A stretch of DNA of 64,000 nucleotides from Hyphomicrobiales bacterium (GTDB taxonomy: Bacteria; Pseudomonadota; Alphaproteobacteria; Rhizobiales; Rhizobiaceae): positions 180,959 to 244,958 of the forward strand of contig UBNQ01000009.1 in the NCBI GenBank assembly GCA_900466875.1. Direction: 5' to 3'. Every line of letters begins with the position of its first letter. Positions within the stretch are counted from its first letter, which is position 1. Shown in pieces: positions 58,342-64,000 of this stretch. The position numbers were made by a program, and so were the translations under genes. The notes beneath the pieces were generated by a model. That model was not told the origin of the DNA, ran no database searches, and saw nothing but the letters and a program-made list of their open reading frames with translations.

Positions 58342-58640
58342 GGTACCCCGCCAAAAAATTTCAAAAATCATCTGGTTGCGGAATAAGGTACCCCAATTCA
58401 CGCCATTTATCAATTATCTTTCATGACAGCCCAAGGCCCGGAAATTCCATTCCTTTTTCGATTTTACCAACCACAATCTTTCATGAGTGAAAACTGATAT
58501 GTCACGCATTCATGAACCGTGAGCACGCCACGATTCGTATCCGCGAAATGCTCGCCCCTGCTTCATTTCATGGGAATCCCGTCCCTCCTTAAGCGCAAAA
58601 GATTCTCGACTCCGCAGGCATTTCGTGTCACTCCGCCGTC
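58342..58640. other. Divergent intergenic region, SleB-type gene / trpF
   Basis: No gene is seen in these 299 bases. An 11-base direct repeat ATCTTTCATGA occurs at 58416-58426 and 58476-58486, 60 bases apart (about six helical turns); the second copy is part of a short inverted repeat TTTCA...TGAAA. This may be a regulator site for either gene. No trp attenuator or leader peptide is evident. Confidence 0.4.
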
Positions 58641-59297
58641 ATGAAACTCGACATTAAGATTTGTGGGTTGTCGACGGCGGATGCCGTGGATCGCGCTGTG
58701 GAGCGCGGGGCCACCCATATCGGCTTCATCTTCTTCGAAAAGAGCCCGCGAAACATTGCGCCCGACCTTGCCGGTGATCTCGCCGACCGCGTTCGCGGCC
58801 GGGCAAAAATCGTCGCCGTCACGGTGGATGCCAATGACGAGGACCTCGACGACATCGTCTCTCTGCTGCGTCCCGACATTCTCCAGCTCCACGGCCACGA
58901 GAGCCCGGAACGCATCCTTCACATCAAGGCGCTGTATGGCCTGCCGGTGATGAAGGTGTTTTCGATCAGGGATCAGATGGATCTCGATCGCGTCGATCCA
59001 TTCATCGGCGTTGCGGACCGCTTCCTGTTCGATGCAAAGGCGCCGAAAGGTTCGGAACTACCGGGCGGTAACGGCGTATCCTTTGACTGGAGCCTGATGG
59101 CCTCGCTTGACGAAGGCGTGGATTACATGCTTTCCGGAGGGCTGAACAAGGATAATGTCGCTCTCGCGATCGCGGCTACGCGCGCAACGGGTATCGATGT
59201 GTCGTCCGGGGTGGAAAGCGCGCCGGGTGTAAAAGATCTTGGAATGATCGATGCGTTTTTCGAGGCTGTCGCCGATGCGAAAGCCAGGAAGCGCTGA
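58641..59297 (+). CDS. trpF: Phosphoribosylanthranilate isomerase
   Basis: TrpF isomerises phosphoribosylanthranilate to CdRP in tryptophan synthesis. The 218-residue TIM barrel has KICGLSTADAVDRAV with the catalytic Cys, THIGFIFFEKSPRNI, DILQLHGHESPE, FLFDAKAPKGSELPGGNG and MLSGGLNKDNVALAI. Typical length and no fusion to TrpC. It leads trpF-trpB-trpA; trpE, trpD and trpC are not here. Confidence 0.97.
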   Translation: MKLDIKICGLSTADAVDRAVERGATHIGFIFFEKSPRNIAPDLAGDLADRVRGRAKIVAVTVDANDEDLDDIVSLLRPDILQLHGHESPERILHIKALYGLPVMKVFSIRDQMDLDRVDPFIGVADRFLFDAKAPKGSELPGGNGVSFDWSLMASLDEGVDYMLSGGLNKDNVALAIAATRATGIDVSSGVESAPGVKDLGMIDAFFEAVADAKARKR

Positions 59298-59309
59298 AGG
59301 AGCAGAGAC

Positions 59310-60530
59310 GTGAACGAGACGCCAAAACCCAATTCTTTCCGCTCCGGCCCTGATGAGGATGGCCGTTTCGGCATTTTCGGCGGCCGCTTTGTCGCTGAAA
59401 CCCTCATGCCGCTGATCCTTGATCTCCAGGCCGAATGGGAAAAGGCGAAAACCGACCCGGTCTTCCAGAAGGAACTGGCCGATCTCGGCACGCATTATAT
59501 CGGCCGCCCGAGCCCGCTTTATTATGCAGAGCGCCTGACCGAACATCTCGGCGGTGCAAAGATCTATTTCAAGCGTGAAGAGCTGAACCACACCGGCTCG
59601 CACAAGATCAACAACTGCATCGGCCAGATCCTGCTCGCCAAGCGCATGGGCAAGACCCGCATTATTGCAGAAACCGGCGCCGGACAGCATGGCGTGGCGT
59701 CTGCCACGGTCGCCGCCCGCTTCGGCCTGCCTTGCGTCGTCTACATGGGCGCAACCGATGTCGAGCGCCAGGCGCCGAACGTTTTCCGCATGAAGCTTTT
59801 GGGCGCAGAAGTGAAGGCCGTTACAGCCGGCTCCGGCACGCTGAAGGATGCCATGAACGAGGCACTGCGTGACTGGGTCACCAATGTCGACGACACCTAT
59901 TATCTGATCGGCACCGCCGCCGGCCCGCATCCCTATCCGGAAATGGTCCGCGATTTCCAGGCGGTCATCGGCCAGGAAGCGCGTGCGCAGATCTTGGAAG
60001 CCGAAGGCAGGCTGCCGGATGTCGTCATCGCTGCCGTCGGCGGCGGATCGAACGCAATTGGCCTTTTCCACCCGTTCCTCGATGACGAGAGCGTAAAAAT
60101 CGTCGGCGTCGAAGCCGGCGGCCATGGTCTCGACGGCAACGAACATTGCGCCTCGATCACCGCCGGTTCTCCCGGCGTGCTGCATGGCAACCGCACCTAT
60201 CTGCTGCAGGACAAGGACGGTCAGATCCTTGAGGGTCACTCGATCTCCGCCGGCCTCGATTACCCGGGCATCGGCCCCGAGCATTCCTGGCTGAACGATA
60301 TCGGCCGCGCCGAATATGTACCGATCAAGGATGACGAAGCGCTCGAAGCTTTCCAGCTCCTGACGAAGCTCGAAGGCATCATTCCGGCGCTCGAACCCGC
60401 CCACGCAATTGCCGAAGTCATCAAGCGTGCGCCAAAGATGGGCAAGGACGAGATCATCCTGATGAACCTGTCCGGCCGTGGCGACAAGGACATCTTCACC
60501 GTCGGCAAGATTCTCGGAATGGGGCTGTAA
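59310..60530 (+). CDS. trpB: Tryptophan synthase beta subunit
   Basis: TrpB joins indole with serine by PLP chemistry. The 406-residue product starts at GTG (59310), 12 bases after trpF. It has [15 protein letters not shown], the PLP Lys in [39 protein letters not shown], and [14 protein letters not shown]. Length is that of the standard TrpB1 type. trpA follows after 2 bases. Confidence 0.98.
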   Translation: MNETPKPNSFRSGPDEDGRFGIFGGRFVAETLMPLILDLQAEWEKAKTDPVFQKELADLGTHYIGRPSPLYYAERLTEHLGGAKIYFKREELNHTGSHKINNCIGQILLAKRMGKTRIIAETGAGQHGVASATVAARFGLPCVVYMGATDVERQAPNVFRMKLLGAEVKAVTAGSGTLKDAMNEALRDWVTNVDDTYYLIGTAAGPHPYPEMVRDFQAVIGQEARAQILEAEGRLPDVVIAAVGGGSNAIGLFHPFLDDESVKIVGVEAGGHGLDGNEHCASITAGSPGVLHGNRTYLLQDKDGQILEGHSISAGLDYPGIGPEHSWLNDIGRAEYVPIKDDEALEAFQLLTKLEGIIPALEPAHAIAEVIKRAPKMGKDEIILMNLSGRGDKDIFTVGKILGMGL

Positions 60531-60532
60531 TC

Positions 60533-61372
60533 ATGACTTCCAGAATGAACGCACGCTTCGCCAAGCTGAAGGCCGAAGGCCGCCCCGCTCTCGTGACATA
60601 TTTCATGGGCGGCGATCCGGATTACGCAACCTCGCTCGGCATCATGAAGGCGCTGCCCGAAGCCGGCGCGGATGTGATCGAACTCGGCATGCCGTTTTCC
60701 GACCCGATGGCGGACGGCCCCATCATCCAGCTTGCCGGTCAGCGCGCCCTGAAGGGCGGCCAGACGCTGGCAAAAACCCTCGATCTCGCCCGCGATTTCC
60801 GTGAAGGGGACAATGACACGCCGATCGTCATGATGGGTTACTACAACCCGATCTACATCTACGGTGTCGACAAATTCCTGGATGACGCGATCGCGGCCGG
60901 TATCGATGGCTTGATCATCGTCGACCTGCCACCGGAAATGGATGACGAACTCTGCATCCCGGCGCTCGCCAAGGGCATCAATTTCATCCGTCTGACGACA
61001 CCGACCACGGACGGAAAACGTCTGCCGACCGTGCTGAACAACACGTCAGGCTTCGTCTATTATGTCTCGATGAACGGCATTACCGGTTCGGCCCTACCCG
61101 ATCCGTCGCTGATCTCGGGCGCCGTGGCTCGCATCAAGGATCACACCGACCTGCCGGTCTGCGTCGGTTTCGGCGTCAAGACGGCCGATCACGCCAAGGC
61201 GATCGGCGCTGCGGCCGATGGTGTAGTTGTCGGCACGGCGATCGTCGCGCAGGTTGCCGGCAGCCTCACCAGGGATGGCGCTGCAACCCCCGACACGGTG
61301 TCCGCCGTTTCCACCTTCGTTCGTGGCCTGGCGACCGGCGTGCGTTCCGCCCGCCTTGTTGCCGCCGAATAA
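60533..61372 (+). CDS. trpA: Tryptophan synthase alpha subunit
   Basis: TrpA cleaves indole-3-glycerol phosphate to indole, passed through a tunnel to TrpB. The 279 residues have [38 protein letters not shown] with the catalytic Glu and Asp, [16 protein letters not shown], and [14 protein letters not shown]. The start is 2 bases past the trpB stop (TAATC-ATG), showing a tight operon. accD is 146 bases downstream. Confidence 0.98.
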   Translation: MTSRMNARFAKLKAEGRPALVTYFMGGDPDYATSLGIMKALPEAGADVIELGMPFSDPMADGPIIQLAGQRALKGGQTLAKTLDLARDFREGDNDTPIVMMGYYNPIYIYGVDKFLDDAIAAGIDGLIIVDLPPEMDDELCIPALAKGINFIRLTTPTTDGKRLPTVLNNTSGFVYYVSMNGITGSALPDPSLISGAVARIKDHTDLPVCVGFGVKTADHAKAIGAAADGVVVGTAIVAQVAGSLTRDGAATPDTVSAVSTFVRGLATGVRSARLVAAE

Positions 61373-61518
61373 CTGACCCACATAAGGCATGCTTTCCGAA
61401 AATGGCCACAGGTTTCGGAAGAAAGGCATGCCTGAGAATAGAGAGCTGAAGCGTGGCGAGCGGTCCGGAGGATCGCGACGCGCTTCAGGCCCGAAAACTA
61501 TTTATCGGAGTACCCCAA

Positions 61519-62439
61519 GTGAACTGGATCACCAATTACGTTCGACCGCGCATCAATTCCATGCTGGGTCGTCGCGAAGTTCCGGAAAACCTCTGGATCA
61601 AATGCCCTGAAACCGGCGAGATGGTCTTTCACAAGGACCTCGAAGAAAACAGGTGGGTCATTCCCGCTTCCGGTTTCCATATGAAGATGCCGGCAAAGGC
61701 GCGGCTGCGGGACCTGTTTGACAACGGCGAATACGAAGCTCTGCCGCAGCCGAAGGTCGCCCAGGATCCGCTGAAGTTCCGCGACTCGAAGAAATATGCC
61801 GACCGCCTGAAGGACAGCCGCCTGAAGACCGAGCAGGAGGACACGATCCTATCCGGCCTCGGAGAGGTTCAGGGCGTCAAGCTCGTTGCCGTCGTGCATG
61901 AATTCAACTTCATCGGCGGTTCGCTCGGCATGGCGGCCGGCGAGGCGATCGTGAAGGCGGCCGAACGTGCGCTGAAGGAAAAATGCGCCCTGATCATCTT
62001 CCCGGCTTCGGGCGGCGCCCGCATGCAGGAAGGCATCCTGTCGCTGATGCAGCTGCCGCGCACCACGGTTGCGGTGGACATGCTGAAGGAAGCCGGCCTT
62101 CCCTATATCTGCGTGCTGACCAACCCGACCACGGGCGGCGTCACCGCATCCTATGCGATGCTGGGCGATGTCCATATCGCAGAACCCGGTGCCGAGATCG
62201 GCTTTGCCGGCAAGCGCGTCATCGAGCAGACCCTGCGCGAAAAGCTGCCGGAAGGTTTTCAGACCGCCGAATACCTGCTCGAACACGGCATGGTCGATAT
62301 GGTCGTCAACCGCCACGATATCCCGGAAATGCTTGCCCGGATCATCCGCATGTTGATGAAGCAGCCGGTTCAGGAAGCGCTTCCCGCGCCTGTAACCCAG
62401 CCGGAACCGGCGCCGCTCGCGGCTGCGGTCACCGCCTGA
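61519..62439 (+). CDS. accD: Acetyl-CoA carboxylase carboxyltransferase beta subunit, no Cys4 zinc finger
   Basis: AccD forms with AccA the carboxyltransferase that makes malonyl-CoA for fatty acid synthesis. The start is GTG at 61519 ([12 protein letters not shown]) with GGAG 8 bases upstream, giving 306 residues. The carboxylase domain has [69 protein letters not shown]. Where E. coli AccD has a Cys4 zinc finger, this protein has [20 protein letters not shown] and no other Cys. The C-terminal tail is Pro/Ala-rich. folC follows 47 bases on. Confidence 0.97.
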   Translation: MNWITNYVRPRINSMLGRREVPENLWIKCPETGEMVFHKDLEENRWVIPASGFHMKMPAKARLRDLFDNGEYEALPQPKVAQDPLKFRDSKKYADRLKDSRLKTEQEDTILSGLGEVQGVKLVAVVHEFNFIGGSLGMAAGEAIVKAAERALKEKCALIIFPASGGARMQEGILSLMQLPRTTVAVDMLKEAGLPYICVLTNPTTGGVTASYAMLGDVHIAEPGAEIGFAGKRVIEQTLREKLPEGFQTAEYLLEHGMVDMVVNRHDIPEMLARIIRMLMKQPVQEALPAPVTQPEPAPLAAAVTA

Positions 62440-62485
62440 AATTTGACTGACCCTGGAATTTGACTGACAAGGCTTGAGCTTCGGG

Positions 62486-63838
62486 ATGACAATCATGAAC
62501 CAGCCCGTCGCGAGCGCGGCCGAGCAGGAAATCGCCAAATTGCTGGCCCTTCACCCGAAGGGCTACGATCTTTCGCTGGGACGCATCACGCGCCTGCTTG
62601 AGGCGCTGGGCAATCCGCATCTGAAAATGCCGCCGGTCATTCATGTGGCTGGCACAAACGGCAAGGGCTCCTGCACCGCGTTCTGTCGAGCGCTTCTCGA
62701 AGCCGGTGGTTATTCGGTGCATGTCGATACCTCGCCTCATCTCGTGCGCTGGCACGAGCGTTACCGGCTTGGCATCAAGGGCGGGCGCGGGGAACTCGTA
62801 TCCGATCCGGACCTCGCGGATGCCGTCCGCCGGGTGGCAGAGGCAAATGGCGGCGAGACGATAACCGTCTTCGAAATGCTCACAGCTGTCGGCTTCCTTC
62901 TCTTTGCTGAAAAGCCGGCCGATGCTGTCATCCTGGAAGTCGGTCTCGGCGGCCGTTTCGACAGCACCAATGTCATTCCCGAACCCGCCGTTTCGGTCAT
63001 CATGCCGATTGCGCTCGACCATCAGGCATATCTGGGAGATCGTGTCGAACTGATTGCCGCCGAAAAGGCGGGCATCATGAAACGCCGTCGTCCGGTCGTC
63101 GTCGGCCAACAGGCATTCGAGGCGGCCCGCGAGGTCCTGATCTCGACGGCTGACCGTCTCGGCTGTCCGCTCACCGTCTATGGCCAGGATTTTTCCGCCC
63201 ACGAGGAATTCGGTCGCCTGATCTATCAGGATGAAGATGGCCTGCACGACCTGCCTCTGCCGCGTCTTCCCGGCCGCCATCAGTTTGCCAATGCCGCTGC
63301 CGCCATCCGCGCCGTCAAGGCAGCCGGTTTCACGGTTACGGACGCAATGATGGAAAAGGCGATGACGAGCGTCGAATGGCCGGCGCGCCTGCAGCGCCTG
63401 ACGCAAGGCAAGCTTCTCGAATTCGCCCCGAAGGGCGCAGAAATCTGGCTCGACGGTGGCCATAACCCCGCCGGCGGCGAGGTCATCGCAGAGGCCATGG
63501 CCTCGTTAGAGGAACGCCAGCCGCGCCCGCTCTACCTCATCACCGGAATGATCAACACCAAGGATCCCGTCGGTTATTTCCATGCCTTCGCGGATCTGGC
63601 CGAACATGTTTTCACCGTCCGCATCCGCGACAGCGAAGCCGGTCTCGATCCCGTGGTTCTGGCCCATTCCGCCTTCGATGCCGGGCTGGTTGCCGAACCT
63701 TCGGCCTCGGTTGCCGAAGCGCTGAAGGAAATCACCCTCCGCCAGATCCCCAATCGCCCGCCACCGCGCATCCTCATCGGCGGCTCGCTCTATTTTGCGG
63801 GCAACGTCCTGGCGGATAACGGCACTCCGCCGACCTGA
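62486..63838 (+). CDS. folC: Bifunctional folylpolyglutamate / dihydrofolate synthase
   Basis: FolC adds glutamate to dihydropteroate and folates. The about 450-residue protein has the Mur-ligase-like ATP site HVAGTNGKGSCTAFCRALL, TSPHLVRWHERYRL, FEMLTAVGFLLFAEK, LEVGLGGRFDSTN, ALDHQAYLGDRVELIAAEKAGIMK and WLDGGHNPAGGEV. Starts at TTG 62474, ATG 62486 and ATG 62495 are all in frame; 62486 is chosen, with little to separate it from 62495. It ends before palindromic repeats. Confidence 0.95.
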   Translation: MTIMNQPVASAAEQEIAKLLALHPKGYDLSLGRITRLLEALGNPHLKMPPVIHVAGTNGKGSCTAFCRALLEAGGYSVHVDTSPHLVRWHERYRLGIKGGRGELVSDPDLADAVRRVAEANGGETITVFEMLTAVGFLLFAEKPADAVILEVGLGGRFDSTNVIPEPAVSVIMPIALDHQAYLGDRVELIAAEKAGIMKRRRPVVVGQQAFEAAREVLISTADRLGCPLTVYGQDFSAHEEFGRLIYQDEDGLHDLPLPRLPGRHQFANAAAAIRAVKAAGFTVTDAMMEKAMTSVEWPARLQRLTQGKLLEFAPKGAEIWLDGGHNPAGGEVIAEAMASLEERQPRPLYLITGMINTKDPVGYFHAFADLAEHVFTVRIRDSEAGLDPVVLAHSAFDAGLVAEPSASVAEALKEITLRQIPNRPPPRILIGGSLYFAGNVLADNGTPPT

Positions 63839-63870
63839 TGCGTCGGGCCGAAAAGATGGCCCCTCAGCCA

Positions 63871-63890
63871 GAGCGCAGCTAGCTGCGCTC
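63871..63890. repeat. Perfect 20-base palindrome
   Basis: GAGCGCAGCT is followed directly by its reverse complement AGCTGCGCTC. It lies 33 bases after folC in the first of three adjacent inverted repeats. Confidence 0.75.
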
Positions 63891-63918
63891 CACCTCTCCC
63901 CGCAGGCGGGGAGAGGTG
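63891..63918. repeat. Extragenic palindrome, 13-base stem
   Basis: CACCTCTCCCCGC pairs with GCGGGGAGAGGTG across a 2-base loop. This kind of CTCCCCGC palindrome is common between genes in Rhizobiaceae (from memory). Confidence 0.8.
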
Positions 63919-63967
63919 ACTTGCCACGTTCAACGTCAGCGAGAGGCAGAGACGGCGCGACTTGCGT

Positions 63968-63995
63968 CCTTCTCCCCGTGAAAACGGGGAGAAGG
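63968..63995. repeat. Extragenic palindrome, 12-base stem with GAAA loop
   Basis: CCTTCTCCCCGT pairs with ACGGGGAGAAGG around GAAA. It belongs with the two preceding palindromes in one mosaic element that may run past the right edge. Confidence 0.8.
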
Positions 63996-64000
63996 TGCCG

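Noticed and set aside
58342..58640. Trp leader peptide and attenuator in front of trpF
   Set aside because: No short open frame with consecutive Trp codons followed by alternative hairpins and a T run is visible.

Overview
This 64 kb window is a stretch of a main alphaproteobacterial chromosome. It is most likely from the Rhizobiaceae (Agrobacterium/Rhizobium group); I do not name a species. The evidence is a GTTC-N7-GTTC LexA box of the alphaproteobacterial type, Rhizobiales-type proteins (NAD-specific giant glutamate dehydrogenase, DUF1013/TrcR, DUF1674, DUF2852, HemJ) and rhizobial-type extragenic palindromes. The gene order hemE / origin / PPSR-maf-aroE-coaE-dnaQ-secB...gyrB...trpFBA-accD-folC also matches, from memory, the origin region of the Agrobacterium circular chromosome. 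I see no insertion sequence, prophage, CRISPR array, tRNA or rRNA, and nothing that looks recently transferred.

The landmark is a probable replication origin at about 43.04-43.43 kb, between hemE and the PPDK-regulatory-protein gene. It holds one perfect DnaA box, three near-matches, three GANTC (CcrM) sites and AT-rich tracts. Genes on both sides point mostly away from it. To its left on the minus strand lie hemE-hemJ, rho, mnmE-mnmG-rsmG-parA-parB. To its right on the plus strand lie PPSR, maf, aroE, coaE, dnaQ, then timA-mltA-smr-xre and gyrB. Two near-perfect parS sites lie at the rsmG start and in the mnmG-mnmE junction, and two weaker ones lie in prpE and just past gyrB.

Layout from left to right. 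0-1.9 kb: SOS-controlled imuA-imuB translesion genes (imuB runs off the edge). 2-3.9 kb: a small zincin, DUF1737 and a CitE-like CoA lyase, and a small membrane protein. 4-5.9 kb: leuD and leuB. 5.9-11 kb: an MHS transporter with a large insertion, asd, an MltB-type lytic transglycosylase and a beta carbonic anhydrase. 11.3-17.6 kb: NAD-glutamate dehydrogenase and a UMF1/Atg22-type transporter. 17.6-23.4 kb: purH, heparinase-like, rsmB and htpX on the minus strand. 23.5-29.2 kb: SdhAF4-like, thermonuclease-like, acs, trcR and prpE. 29.3-34.4 kb: a YggS-like gene, then leuS-lptE-holA. 34.4-53.7 kb: the segregation/origin/gyrB core. 53.7-58.3 kb: nitroreductase, PHB depolymerase, DUF2852, a YgjP-like metalloprotease and a SleB-type hydrolase. 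58.6-63.8 kb: trpF-trpB-trpA-accD-folC. The window ends in palindromic repeats.

Taken together this is mainly a housekeeping region: chromosome replication and segregation (oriC, parABS, gyrB, dnaQ, holA), tRNA/rRNA modification, Leu/Trp/Asp-family/shikimate biosynthesis, haem and fatty-acid synthesis, and acyl-CoA entry. I did not find a convincing undescribed system. The most interesting signals are the origin, the spread of parS-like sites, the translationally coupled timA-mltA-smr-xre block whose MltA lacks a signal peptide, the AccD without zinc-finger cysteines, and the transporter insertion.
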